Both the position numbers and the translations under genes were made by a program. From NCBI GenBank assembly GCA_947629135.1, contig CANRCN010000003.1, forward strand, positions 1 to 42,822: a stretch of DNA of 42,822 nt, written 5' to 3'. The notes under the pieces were generated by a model. It did not search any database. It was not told the origin of the DNA and saw nothing but the letters and a program-made list of their open reading frames with translations. Below are positions 30,471 through 38,921 of this stretch, piece after piece (the first letter of the stretch is position 1; every line of letters begins with the position of its first letter). Source of the stretch: an uncultured Bacilli bacterium. Lineage in GTDB: Bacteria > Bacillota_I > Bacilli_A > RF39 > UBA660.

Positions 30471-32663
30471 ATGAAAATAATTAAACGTGATGGTAAATTC
30501 GTCGATTTCGAACCTGAAAAAATCGTAAATGCCATAGAAAAAGCTAATGCAGAAGTTGATGAGGAAGAGAGAGTATCCGATATTCAAATTAGAAATATCG
30601 TTAAATATATTGAAAAATTAGGAAAAAAGAGAATATTAGTTGAAGATATTCAAGATATAATAGAAAAAAGAATCATGGCTCTTGGTAAATATGAACTTGC
30701 TAAGAAATATATTACTTATAGATATACAAGAGAACTAGTAAGAAAGAGTAATACAACTGATAGAACTATCAAAGAGTTAATTGATGGTGAATCTGAATAC
30801 TGGAATACTGAGAATTCAAATAAGAATGCTAAGATTGTTACAGTTCAAAGAGATTATCTTGCTGGTATTACAAGTTCTGATATTACTAGAAGATTCTTAT
30901 TACCAGAAGATATAGTAACAGCTCATGATTCTGGAATTATTCATTTTCACGATGCTGATTATTTTGCTCAAAATGCTCTTCATAATTGTGATCTTATTAA
31001 TCTTGAAGATATGCTTCAAAACGGAACTAATATAAATGGAGTAATGATTGAAAAACCTCATAGATTTTTAACAGCTATGACAATTGCAACTCAATTAATT
31101 ACAGCTGTTTCATCTAGTCAATATGGAGGATGTACAATTTCTCTTACTCACTTAGCTCCTTTTGTAAGAGATAGTTATAATACATATTTAGAAAAGTATA
31201 AAAAACGTAAATTTAAAAAAGAAGATTGTGAAAAGTATGCTAAAGATGATTTAAGAAAAGAAATAATTGATGGAGTGCAAACATTCCAATATCAAATTAA
31301 TTCAATGACAACAACAAATGGACAAGCACCTTTCTTAAGTGTTAATATGTATCTTGGAGAAACTGAAGAATATAAAGAAGAACTTGCTATGATTATAGAA
31401 GAAGTATTAAAACAAAGAATTCAAGGTATGAAGAATGAAAAAGGTGTTTATATTACACCTGCTTTTCCTAAACTTTTATATGTTTTAGAAGAAGATAACA
31501 TTCATAAAAATAGTAAGTATTATTATTTAACAGAACTTGCTGCTAAATGTACTGCTAAGAGAATGGTTCCTGATTATATATCAGAAAAAGTAATGAAAGA
31601 ATTAAAGAAAAATGAATATGGAGAAGGAGAATGCTATCCTTGTATGGGATGTAGGAGTTTCTTAACACCAGATAGATCTATTTCTTTAGGAAATATTGCT
31701 AAAGCTAAAAATTATGTAGAAGGAAAAGGTAAATATTATGGTAGATTTAATCAAGGTGTTGTAACTATAAATCTTCCTGATGTTGCATTATCTTCTGAAA
31801 AAGATATGGATAGATTCTATGAAATATTAGATGAAAGACTAGAACTTTGTCATAGAGCTTTAAAGATTAGACATGAAAGATTAAGCCATGCTTTAAGTGA
31901 TGTTGCTCCTATTTTATGGCAACATGGAGCTTTAGCAAGACTTGAGAAGGGTGAATCAATTCATGAACTTTTACATCATGGTTATTCAACTATTTCTCTT
32001 GGATATGCTGGTTTATATGAATGTGTTAAATATATGACAGGACATTCTCATACAGATGGTGGTAAAGGACACGACTTTGCAATTGATGTAATGGAAAGAT
32101 TAAATGCAGCTTGTAAAAAGTGGAAAGAAGAAGAGGATATTGATTATTCAGTATATGGTACTCCAATTGAATCAACAACTTATAAGTTTGCTAAAAAATT
32201 AAAAGAGAGATTTGGTGTAATCAATGGTATTACCGATAGAGATTATATTACTAATTCTTATCATGTTCCTGTATTTGAAGAGATTGATGCTTTTGAAAAA
32301 TTAAGACTTGAAAGTGAATTCCAAAAGTTATCACCAGGTGGAGCCATTTCTTATGTTGAAACTCCTAATTTACAAAATAATATTCCAGCTGTTCTTGAAA
32401 TAATTAACTTTATATATGATAACATTATGTATGCTGAACTTAATACAAAGAGTGATTATTGCCAAGCTTGTGGATATGATGGAGAAATTTTACTTGATGA
32501 TAATTTAGAATGGTATTGTCCAAACTGTGGTAATCGTGATCATGATACATTAAATGTTGCAAGAAGAACTTGTGGTTATATTGGAACTAATTTCTGGAAT
32601 AAAGGTAGAACTCAAGAAATTAAAGAAAGAGTTTTACACGTAGATAATAAAGTTGATGAATAG
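30471..32663 (+). CDS. nrdD: Anaerobic ribonucleoside-triphosphate reductase
   Basis: Oxygen-sensitive class III reductase that makes dNTPs from NTPs. 730 residues. N-terminal ATP-cone (KIIKRDGKFVDFEPEKIVNAI to about residue 95) for allosteric control, then the ten-stranded barrel with HFHDADYFAQNALHNCDLIN and QYGGCTISLTHLAPFV, where Cys residues of the active site lie. Zinc site near the end: CQACGYDGEILLDDNLEWYCPNCG. Glycyl-radical loop RRTCGYIGTNFWNKGRTQEIK (Gly near 702). A formate-dependent type is likely given the family, though this is not decided here. It is followed after 9 nt by its activase gene nrdG. Confidence 0.97.
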   Translation: MKIIKRDGKFVDFEPEKIVNAIEKANAEVDEEERVSDIQIRNIVKYIEKLGKKRILVEDIQDIIEKRIMALGKYELAKKYITYRYTRELVRKSNTTDRTIKELIDGESEYWNTENSNKNAKIVTVQRDYLAGITSSDITRRFLLPEDIVTAHDSGIIHFHDADYFAQNALHNCDLINLEDMLQNGTNINGVMIEKPHRFLTAMTIATQLITAVSSSQYGGCTISLTHLAPFVRDSYNTYLEKYKKRKFKKEDCEKYAKDDLRKEIIDGVQTFQYQINSMTTTNGQAPFLSVNMYLGETEEYKEELAMIIEEVLKQRIQGMKNEKGVYITPAFPKLLYVLEEDNIHKNSKYYYLTELAAKCTAKRMVPDYISEKVMKELKKNEYGEGECYPCMGCRSFLTPDRSISLGNIAKAKNYVEGKGKYYGRFNQGVVTINLPDVALSSEKDMDRFYEILDERLELCHRALKIRHERLSHALSDVAPILWQHGALARLEKGESIHELLHHGYSTISLGYAGLYECVKYMTGHSHTDGGKGHDFAIDVMERLNAACKKWKEEEDIDYSVYGTPIESTTYKFAKKLKERFGVINGITDRDYITNSYHVPVFEEIDAFEKLRLESEFQKLSPGGAISYVETPNLQNNIPAVLEIINFIYDNIMYAELNTKSDYCQACGYDGEILLDDNLEWYCPNCGNRDHDTLNVARRTCGYIGTNFWNKGRTQEIKERVLHVDNKVDE

Positions 32664-32672
32664 GATTTAGAT

Positions 32673-33179
32673 ATGCATTATAATTTAATCAGAAAAATGG
32701 ACATTGCAGATGGTCCAGGGGTTAGGGTTTCAGTTTTCATGCAAGGTTGTGAATTTCATTGTAAGAATTGTTTTAATAAAGAAACATGGAGTTTTGATAA
32801 AGGTAAAGAATTTACTGATGATGTTATTGCAAGAGTTTTAGAACTTGCAGCACCAGAATACATTCAAGGTTTATCTATTCTTGGAGGAGAACCACTTCAT
32901 CCAAAAAATATAGAAGGAACAATTAAATTAGCTCGTGCCTTTAGAGAAAAATATCCAAGCAAAGATATTTGGATATGGACAGGTTTTCTTTATGAAAATA
33001 TAGTTAATAAAGATATCTTAAATTATGTTGATGTAATAGTAGATGGACAATATCAAGAGGAATTACATGATTTTAGATTACAATATAGAGGATCATCTAA
33101 TCAAAGAGTTATAGATGTTAAAAAGAGTGTTAAGAAAGATAAGATTTGTTTGATAGATGAAGCAATGCAAATATCATAG
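32673..33179 (+). CDS. nrdG: Anaerobic ribonucleotide reductase activating protein
   Basis: Radical SAM enzyme that installs the glycyl radical in NrdD. 168 residues, normal for NrdG. The [4Fe-4S] motif is QGCEFHCKNCFNKETW (CX3CX2C at 26-33), preceded by ADGPGVRVSVFMQGC. The SAM-binding glycine block is LSILGGEPLHPKN, and IWIWTGFLYE and VDVIVDGQY follow as in the family. The SD is weak (AGGATTTAG), but the gene lies 9 nt after nrdD, so coupling is probable. A terminator begins at its stop codon. Confidence 0.96.
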   Translation: MHYNLIRKMDIADGPGVRVSVFMQGCEFHCKNCFNKETWSFDKGKEFTDDVIARVLELAAPEYIQGLSILGGEPLHPKNIEGTIKLARAFREKYPSKDIWIWTGFLYENIVNKDILNYVDVIVDGQYQEELHDFRLQYRGSSNQRVIDVKKSVKKDKICLIDEAMQIS

Positions 33180-33207
33180 ATTAGTATAGAAATATGCTAA
33201 TCTTTTT
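33179..33207 (+). terminator. Terminator of nrdDG
   Basis: GATTAG (plus inner AT pairs) / CTAATC, then TTTTT. The same stem GATTAG/CTAATC-TTTTT recurs at 34623, after the next gene. Confidence 0.82.
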
Positions 33208-33223
33208 ATATTAGAATTATCTA

Positions 33224-33264
33224 AACTCCAAAAAAATACGAAATATATTGATTTTTTTGGAGTT
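33224..33264. repeat. 14-bp perfect inverted repeat, 13-nt loop
   Basis: AACTCCAAAAAAAT (33224-33237) and ATTTTTTTGGAGTT (33251-33264). It is part of a block of three inverted repeats between nrdG and the DUF4143 ATPase. Confidence 0.85.
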
Positions 33265-33266
33265 AT

Positions 33267-33329
33267 GGATATTTTTTTACAAGTTATCAACCATTTTCGG
33301 GCAAAAATATCCAAAAAGTGGTCGATAAC
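33267..33329. repeat. Two interleaved inverted repeats upstream of the ATPase promoter
   Basis: Repeat 2 is GGATATTTTT (33267-33276) with AAAAATATCC (33303-33312), 10 of 10. Repeat 3 is GTTATCAACCATTTT (33283-33297) with AAAAGTGGTCGATAAC (33314-33329), 14 pairs with one mismatch and one bulge. The arms alternate (2L-3L-2R-3R), so only one can fold as a simple hairpin. They end 3 bp before the -35, so they lie outside the predicted ATPase mRNA and act, if at all, as DNA sites or in read-through RNA. Confidence 0.75.
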
Positions 33330-33331
33330 GG

Positions 33332-33360
33332 TTGACTTTTGCTTATATATGCCATATAAT
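33332..33360 (+). promoter_or_regulatory. Promoter of the DUF4143 ATPase gene
   Basis: TTGACT (33332-33337), 17-bp spacer, TATAAT (33355-33360). Start near 33367, only about 9 nt before ATG 33376, with GGTGAT at the mRNA 5' end. Confidence 0.78.
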
Positions 33361-33375
33361 TTAATTGGTGATTAA

Positions 33376-34608
33376 ATGGAAAAGCTATATAAAAGAGAAG
33401 ATTACTTAAATAAAATAAGAGGTTTTTATGATGATACCATGATTAAAGTAATTACAGGTATTCGAAGATGTGGTAAATCTTATTTCTTAAAAACAGTAAT
33501 TGAAGAGTTAAAAGATAAAGGTATTAAAGATAAGGATATTATTTATATTGAATTGGATAGAAAAGAATATAAAGATATTGAAACTCCTTCTGAATTAGAA
33601 AAAATGATAGATAGTATGATCAAAGATAAAGATTTTAAATATTTATTTATTGATGAAATAGAAAATGTGAAGGGATTTGAAACTTTAATAAATTCTTATC
33701 GTGAAACTAATAATTATTCTATTTTCTTAACAGGATCTAATTCTTATTTGCTATCTGGAGAATTAATTACTAAACTTACAGGTAGGTATATTGAAATAGA
33801 GATGTTACCTCTTAACTTTTATGAATATGTTGATATGAAAAGATTCTTAGATAAAGAAGTTAATATTAATATTTATCTTGAATTTGAAGAATTTATCCGA
33901 AATGGTGGATTTCCTGGCTCTTTAAAATATGATTCTTATGAAGATAAATTATTATATACTAGAAATGTAATTGAGCAAATATTTGATAAAGATATAAAAG
34001 AGCATAAAAAGATCAAAGATAAAGCTTTATTTGAAGTAATTGAAAAGTTTGTAGTTAATAACTTTGGAAATATAATATCAGTTGGGAATATCTATGATTA
34101 TTTGATGAAAGAAAAAATAAATGTTGATAGAAGAACTATAAAAACATATATAGAAATATTAGAAAATGCTAAGATAATTTATCCATGTGAATTATTTGAT
34201 ATTAAGTCTAAGAAAGCTTTAGATAAATATAAAAAATATTACTTAGCTGACTTAAGCATTTATTTTGCTTTAAATACTGACAATAGAATTAATTATGGAC
34301 CAGTTTTAGAAAATGTTTTGTTTTCATATTTGAAAAGTAAAAATTATAGTTTAAGTGTTGGTAGAATTGGTGATTTAGAATGCGATTTTATAGCTAGAAG
34401 AGGAATTGATGAATATTTCTATATTCAAGTTACTAAGAATATTGATGATGAAAAAACAAAAGAAAGAGAATATAAACCTTTTTATACGATTAGGGAATTA
34501 TATCCTAGATATTTATTTGTTTCAGATTTAATATTAAAAAGAAATATAGATGGTATTAATAATGTTAATATAGTTGATTTTATTTATAATAAGGAAGATT
34601 TAAAATAA
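33376..34608 (+). CDS. AAA-family ATPase with DUF4143 domain
   Basis: 410 residues. N-terminal P-loop domain: Walker A VITGIRRCGKSYFLK (about 25-39), Walker B YLFIDEIENVKGFE (about 89-102), sensor IFLTGSNSYLLSGEL and TGRYIEIEMLPLNFYEY. The DUF4143 C-terminal part is winged-helix plus nuclease-like: FGNIISVGNIYDYL, YLADLSIYFAL, GPVLENVLFSYLKSKNY, then LECDFIAR...YFYIQV. The DxxxR/QV stretch resembles the core of PD-(D/E)XK folds. The family is very abundant, present in many copies in gut bacteria, often of foreign origin, and has no settled role. It stands alone with a strong promoter behind inverted repeats and a terminator on each side. Confidence 0.9.
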   Translation: MEKLYKREDYLNKIRGFYDDTMIKVITGIRRCGKSYFLKTVIEELKDKGIKDKDIIYIELDRKEYKDIETPSELEKMIDSMIKDKDFKYLFIDEIENVKGFETLINSYRETNNYSIFLTGSNSYLLSGELITKLTGRYIEIEMLPLNFYEYVDMKRFLDKEVNINIYLEFEEFIRNGGFPGSLKYDSYEDKLLYTRNVIEQIFDKDIKEHKKIKDKALFEVIEKFVVNNFGNIISVGNIYDYLMKEKINVDRRTIKTYIEILENAKIIYPCELFDIKSKKALDKYKKYYLADLSIYFALNTDNRINYGPVLENVLFSYLKSKNYSLSVGRIGDLECDFIARRGIDEYFYIQVTKNIDDEKTKEREYKPFYTIRELYPRYLFVSDLILKRNIDGINNVNIVDFIYNKEDLK

Positions 34609-34622
34609 ATAATTATATATTG

Positions 34623-34644
34623 GATTAGTTTATCTAATCTTTTT
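34623..34644 (+). terminator. Terminator of the DUF4143 ATPase gene
   Basis: GATTAG-TTTAT-CTAATC-TTTTT. Same stem and tail as the nrdDG terminator. Confidence 0.85.
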
Positions 34645-34720
34645 CTTTACCAAAAAAACATTAATATTTCATAATTTATTCACAAAACTCTGATAAGATT
34701 TTAAAGGAAAGGAAGAGATT

Positions 34721-36142
34721 ATGTATATTTTAAAAAATGCTTGGATTTCAATTGTTAGAAATAAAGGAAGGAATATTTTAATTGGAATCATTATACTTAT
34801 TATTGCTAGTTGTGCAACAGTTACTTTGGCTATAAAAAATACAGCTAATGACTTGATTGATTCTTATGTAAGTGCTTATGATAAGGAGGTTACAATTGGG
34901 TTTGACAGAAGCAATATGATGAAAGATTTAAATATGGGAGATCCTACTGGCAGAGAAGAAGTAAAAGAAAGATTTAATAATATTGTTAATTTATCTTTAG
35001 ATGATGTAAAAAAGTATGCTGATAGTGATTATATAAGTAAATATTATTATACTTATAGTATTGGTTTAAATGGTCAAAGTATTGAAAAGGCTGAAGTGGA
35101 AACCAATAATTTTGGAAGAAAAGATAAAGTTAATACTCAAACAGATTTTACTTTAACTGGTTATAGTAATATAGATGCAATGAGTGAGTTTATTGAAGGA
35201 ACTTATGTAATTGAAGATATTACTGATAATGCTTGGGATATTGCTTTTGATGGAGATTATGTATTTATTAATTCTGAGTTAGCAAGTTTTAATAAATTAA
35301 GTTTAAATGATACAATTACTTTAGTAAGTGAAGATTCTAAAACTTACGAATTTAAGATAATTGGAATATTTAAAGAAAATGAAGATTCGAGTGAACCTAA
35401 TATGTCAATGTTTTCTAACTCAGTTAATACGATTGTTACTAATGCTACATCTTTAGTAAAAATAACAGATGCAAATACTAATATTAAAGGAGATATTCAT
35501 CCAACTTTTATAATTAATGATTATAATGATGTTGATAAACTTCAAACTGAATTTTATGAAAAAGGTTTAGACGAGAATTATATTCTTGAAACTAATGAAG
35601 AAATAGCTAATGCAGGAGTTTCCAGTGTTAAAAATGTTAATTCTTTTGCAACAACATTTTTGATTATTACATTAATTATAGGTGGAGTTGTCTTATTTGT
35701 AATTAATATGATTAATATAAGAGAAAGAAAATATGAAATTGGAGTATTAAGAACAATTGGTGTTAGTAAGTTTAAATTAACTATGCAGTTTGTTTCAGAA
35801 CTTTTAATAGTTGCTTTATTAAGTCTTTTAATAGGAATGGGAATCGGAACTTTATCTTCAAAAGGTGTTAGTAATTCATTATTAGCAAGTGAAATTAGTA
35901 ATAGTCAAAATAAAAATGATGAAATAAATAAAAATTTTGGAAGAGGAGATCATGGTAATCTTGGAAAGGGAAGAGGATTTGCAGTAGTTGAAGCTTATGA
36001 TTCTATTGATGCAGTTGTTGATATGAAAGTTTTAGTTGAATTATTAGGGGTAGGATTATCTTTAGTCTTGATTAGTTCTATTGCATCTATTACAAGTATT
36101 CAAAGATTTTCACCACTTACTATATTGAAAGAGAGGTCATGA
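34721..36142 (+). CDS. ABC transporter permease, FtsX/MacB type
   Basis: 473 residues. N-terminal TM (about 16-37) after the typical start NAWISIVRNKGRNILIGIII, a large outside domain (about 40-300, including beta pattern and YVFINSELASFNKLSLNDTI), then three TMs at about 304-328, 350-372 and 440-462. The FtsX core reads FLIITLIIGGVVLFVINMINIRERKYEIGVLRTIGVSKF. The end SPLTILKE is typical of MacB permeases. A Gly/Asn-rich insert (KNFGRGDHGNLGKGRG) lies between TM3 and TM4. Such systems drive outside machinery or export peptides without crossing the membrane with them. The ATPase gene overlaps its end by 4 nt. SD AAAGGAAAGGAAG. Confidence 0.9.
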   Translation: MYILKNAWISIVRNKGRNILIGIIILIIASCATVTLAIKNTANDLIDSYVSAYDKEVTIGFDRSNMMKDLNMGDPTGREEVKERFNNIVNLSLDDVKKYADSDYISKYYYTYSIGLNGQSIEKAEVETNNFGRKDKVNTQTDFTLTGYSNIDAMSEFIEGTYVIEDITDNAWDIAFDGDYVFINSELASFNKLSLNDTITLVSEDSKTYEFKIIGIFKENEDSSEPNMSMFSNSVNTIVTNATSLVKITDANTNIKGDIHPTFIINDYNDVDKLQTEFYEKGLDENYILETNEEIANAGVSSVKNVNSFATTFLIITLIIGGVVLFVINMINIRERKYEIGVLRTIGVSKFKLTMQFVSELLIVALLSLLIGMGIGTLSSKGVSNSLLASEISNSQNKNDEINKNFGRGDHGNLGKGRGFAVVEAYDSIDAVVDMKVLVELLGVGLSLVLISSIASITSIQRFSPLTILKERS

Positions 36143-36804
36143 TGAAAGAGATATTACTTAGTGTTAAAAATGTTAGTTATCGTTATAATGATGCAGAAGA
36201 AGATGAATATGCTTTACGAGATGTTAGTTTTGAGTTTGAAAAAGGAAAACTATATGCTATTAAAGGAAGAAGTGGTAGTGGAAAAACAACTCTTTTATCC
36301 TTAATCAGTGGACTTGAAAGATGCAGTGAAGGTGAAATTATTTTTGATAACAAGAGCTTAAAAGATATTAATTTAGATAAATATAGAAGTAATGATATAG
36401 GAATAGTATTTCAAAGTTATAATTTATTACCGTTTATGAGTGCTTCGGAGAATATTATTTTATCGATGGATATTAATGGGAATAAAGATAAAAATAAAAA
36501 AGAGCAAGCTATTAAATTGATGGAAAAAGTAGGGTTAAAATCTAGTTATGCTAATAGAAGAGTCTTAAGACTATCTGGTGGAGAACAGCAAAGAGTTGCA
36601 ATTGCAAGAAGTCTTTCTTATAATCCTAAAATGATAATTGCTGATGAACCAACTGGAAACTTAGATAAGAAAACTGAAACTGAAATATTAGAAATATTTA
36701 AAAAACTTGCTCATGAGGAAGATAAATGTGTTATTATAGTTACCCATTCCGAAAATGTATGTAAAATGGTTGATAAAGTTTATGATTTAGATAAGAAAAA
36801 ATAA
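36139..36804 (+). CDS. ABC transporter ATP-binding protein, MacB/LolD type
   Basis: 221 residues. Walker A IKGRSGSGKTTLLSLISG, Q-loop FQSYNLLPFMSA, signature LRLSGGEQQRVAIARSL, Walker B MIIADEPTGNLD, H-loop IIVTHSENV. The order and the 'DEPTGNLD' version are those of the LolD/MacB/FtsE class, which pair with FtsX-type permeases such as the gene just upstream (4-nt ATGA overlap). ATG 36139 is followed directly by a second ATG 36142; either may be used. No histidine kinase or response regulator is next to it, unlike Bce-type modules. Confidence 0.93.
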   Translation: MMKEILLSVKNVSYRYNDAEEDEYALRDVSFEFEKGKLYAIKGRSGSGKTTLLSLISGLERCSEGEIIFDNKSLKDINLDKYRSNDIGIVFQSYNLLPFMSASENIILSMDINGNKDKNKKEQAIKLMEKVGLKSSYANRRVLRLSGGEQQRVAIARSLSYNPKMIIADEPTGNLDKKTETEILEIFKKLAHEEDKCVIIVTHSENVCKMVDKVYDLDKKK

Positions 36805-36805
36805 G

Positions 36806-36834
36806 AAATTCTGGCAATTTGCTGGAATTTTTTT
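36806..36834 (+). terminator. Terminator of the first ABC operon
   Basis: AAATTC-TG-GCA...GC-TG-GAATTT with two internal mismatched positions, then a T-run. Confidence 0.7.
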
Positions 36835-36846
36835 GTAGTAATAATT

Positions 36847-36875
36847 TTGACTTTACATGAATAATTTGATAAAAT
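36847..36875 (+). promoter_or_regulatory. Promoter of the VanZ-like operon
   Basis: TTGACT (36847-36852), 17-bp spacer, TAAAAT (36870-36875). Confidence 0.68.
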
Positions 36876-36893
36876 TATATAGAGAGAGAAATT

Positions 36894-37604
36894 ATGGAAA
36901 AAATAATTAAAAATATTTTAATAGTTATAAGTTTAATTATTTATTGGTACTTATTATATATTGTTCATAAATGGTATTTTTTTGATAGTTCTTATTTAAG
37001 AGGAGTTATCTTAATAATATTAATATGTTTAATGTTATTCTTTTATGGATTAATAGAAAATAAAAATAAAACTTATAAAAGTAATATTAATTTATATATA
37101 ATTTTATATTGTATACTTTTGATAAGTGTAACGTTTATTATAGGTCGTGATAAGTTAAGATTTTATGATTGGTGGTATAGTGGTCAGTATAGATTATTTC
37201 ATACAATATCATCTCAGATAAAATATGCAACATTTAAAACCTTTTTTAAAAATATTATAGGAAATAGTATTATGTTAATACCTTTGTCATTTTTATTAAT
37301 GATAAAAGATAAAAAATATAATAATATTTTAAGACAAATGCTTATTATTTTACCTACTGTAGTTTCAATAGAAATATTGCAAGCTTTTACTCATACAGGA
37401 ACATTTGATATAGATGATATATTTTTAAATTATGTAGGAACTTTAATATTTACTTTTTTAATTACAAGATTTAATTTGATTGATAAGATTAGAAAGATAT
37501 TTTATAAGGATTATAAAATTAAAATAAAAAGCAAAAAAATATTATTTTATTTAAGTGTATGTTTATTAATAATATTTGAAGTTATTATATTAGTAGTAAG
37601 ATAG
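36894..37604 (+). CDS. VanZ-like membrane protein
   Basis: 236 residues with about six TMs (8-26, 33-53, 65-83, 122-140, 152-166, 178-194 and 217-234 as hydrophobic blocks). The VanZ pattern is present in the middle: KNIIGNSIMLIPLSFLLMIKDK, then VVSIEILQAFTHTGTFDIDDIFLNYVGTLIFTFL, i.e. the conserved E-x-x-Q...D-I-D-D-x-x-x-N-x-x-G line. VanZ of enterococci gives low teicoplanin resistance, but most family members are not known to do so. It ends 12 nt before the DUF4026 gene. SD is weak (GAGAGAGAA). Confidence 0.83.
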   Translation: MEKIIKNILIVISLIIYWYLLYIVHKWYFFDSSYLRGVILIILICLMLFFYGLIENKNKTYKSNINLYIILYCILLISVTFIIGRDKLRFYDWWYSGQYRLFHTISSQIKYATFKTFFKNIIGNSIMLIPLSFLLMIKDKKYNNILRQMLIILPTVVSIEILQAFTHTGTFDIDDIFLNYVGTLIFTFLITRFNLIDKIRKIFYKDYKIKIKSKKILFYLSVCLLIIFEVIILVVR

Positions 37605-37616
37605 GAGAAATGAAAA

Positions 37617-38921
37617 ATGGGAATATTTAATTTTTTAAAGAATAAGGAATTAGAAGATTTAAAAGAAATGCCTCTTGGATATTGGGAAGAAAAGTCTTAT
37701 ATGATTGCTATTTTAAATAAGATAGAGGAGTGGACACCTGAATTAATAGTTGAAAGAATTAATAAGATAAATGGATTAGAAGTTTTAGAAAATAATTTTG
37801 TTGCAAATGAGAGAACTCTTAAAGTTAAATTAAAATATGAAGATGATATATATGATGTAGGAATAATACCATGTCCTTTTAATATAATTGAATTTTATTT
37901 GAATAATATCTTTTACTTTAGTGAAGAGGAAAAAGAAAAAATAAGAAGTGCTCATATGGGAATGACTATTTCTATGTCGTTTCTTTCTGATATTAAAAAA
38001 TCTTTTCATTTGCAAATAAAGTTAGCAGTTGCAATTGCACCTGATTTATTAGGATTAGTAGATGAAAGTGCTGAAAGGGTTTTACCAGCTAGATGGGTAA
38101 AACTTGCTGCATCTTCTTTAATTCCACCTGGACCAAACGATATAGTAAATGTTCAAGCTGTTACAGGAAAAGAAGAAGTATGGTTACATACTCATGGGCT
38201 TTTAAGATGTGGTATTACTGAACTTGAAATTTTAAAATCTGATAGAAATAATTTTTCTAATCATTGTAATTTACTTATGTCTTATGCTAGTTTTTTGATT
38301 GATAAAAAAGATGATTTGGATCCTCGTGAAAGTTTTTATTATATTGGTATTCTTGAAAATCATAATCCTATTCTTGTAACTTGTAGATCTTGGACCTTAG
38401 CTTTAAAAGAATATGATAATTTAAAAATAGGTGGTCTTAGCGATAGGAAAAATGGCCATAATACAAAGACTAGTCCAATCTTTATTTATAAAAATGAAGA
38501 AGATGCTAATAATAAAAAAATTGATAAAGTTTCAATTTATAATGACATGTGGGGTAAAAATCCAATTTATTTTATAAGTGATGCTGAAACAGATAGAATG
38601 AGTAAACTTGCAAGAGAAAGATTTGATTATTTAAAGAAAGTCAATCATGAAGATGGAACAATGCTTTTAGCAAAAGTTGCATTGAAAGTAAATGATGGTA
38701 AAGATTTAGAACATATTTGGTTTGAAATTTTAGAATTTAAAGATAATAAGTTTAAAGCTAGATTAACTCAAGAACCATATGGTAAATCCAATGTTAAAAC
38801 GGGAGATGAAGTATGGTTAACAAAAGATGAAGTAACAGATTGGGAAATTTATACAAATAAATTTAAGATTAATCCAGGAAATGTTTATTTATTGGAGGAG
38901 ATAGAAAATGAAGGAAAATAA
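37617..38921 (+). CDS. DUF4026 protein with C-terminal DUF2314-like domain
   Basis: 434 residues, cytoplasmic. The long N-terminal part (about 30-330: GIIPCPFNIIEFYLNNIFYFSEEE, MGMTISMSFLSDIKKSFHLQIKL, LPARWVKLAASSLIPPGPNDI, VWLHTHGLLRCGITELEIL) is as in DUF4026 proteins. The last 95 residues (EDGTMLLAKVALKVNDGKDLEHIWFEILEF...GDEVWLTKDEVTDWEIY) fit DUF2314 (YegJ-like). Both are of unknown function. HTHGLLRCG and ARLTQEPYG are the strongest local signatures. It overlaps the FxLYD-like gene by 14 nt and follows the VanZ-like gene by 12 nt, giving a three-gene unit. The minus ORF 37830-38015 is a shadow. Confidence 0.75.
   Translation: MGIFNFLKNKELEDLKEMPLGYWEEKSYMIAILNKIEEWTPELIVERINKINGLEVLENNFVANERTLKVKLKYEDDIYDVGIIPCPFNIIEFYLNNIFYFSEEEKEKIRSAHMGMTISMSFLSDIKKSFHLQIKLAVAIAPDLLGLVDESAERVLPARWVKLAASSLIPPGPNDIVNVQAVTGKEEVWLHTHGLLRCGITELEILKSDRNNFSNHCNLLMSYASFLIDKKDDLDPRESFYYIGILENHNPILVTCRSWTLALKEYDNLKIGGLSDRKNGHNTKTSPIFIYKNEEDANNKKIDKVSIYNDMWGKNPIYFISDAETDRMSKLARERFDYLKKVNHEDGTMLLAKVALKVNDGKDLEHIWFEILEFKDNKFKARLTQEPYGKSNVKTGDEVWLTKDEVTDWEIYTNKFKINPGNVYLLEEIENEGK

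Noticed and set aside
33267-33329. H-type RNA pseudoknot formed by the interleaved repeats
   Set aside because: The connecting loop is a single base across a 10-bp stem, which is sterically unlikely, and the segment is upstream of the predicted transcript start.
34676-34684. TTATTCACA, a DnaA-box match before the ABC permease gene
   Set aside because: It is a lone relaxed match in A/T-rich DNA, expected by chance; only the perfect inverted pair at 9976 was kept.
37830-38015. 61-residue minus-strand ORF
   Set aside because: Shadow inside the DUF4026 gene with no SD.
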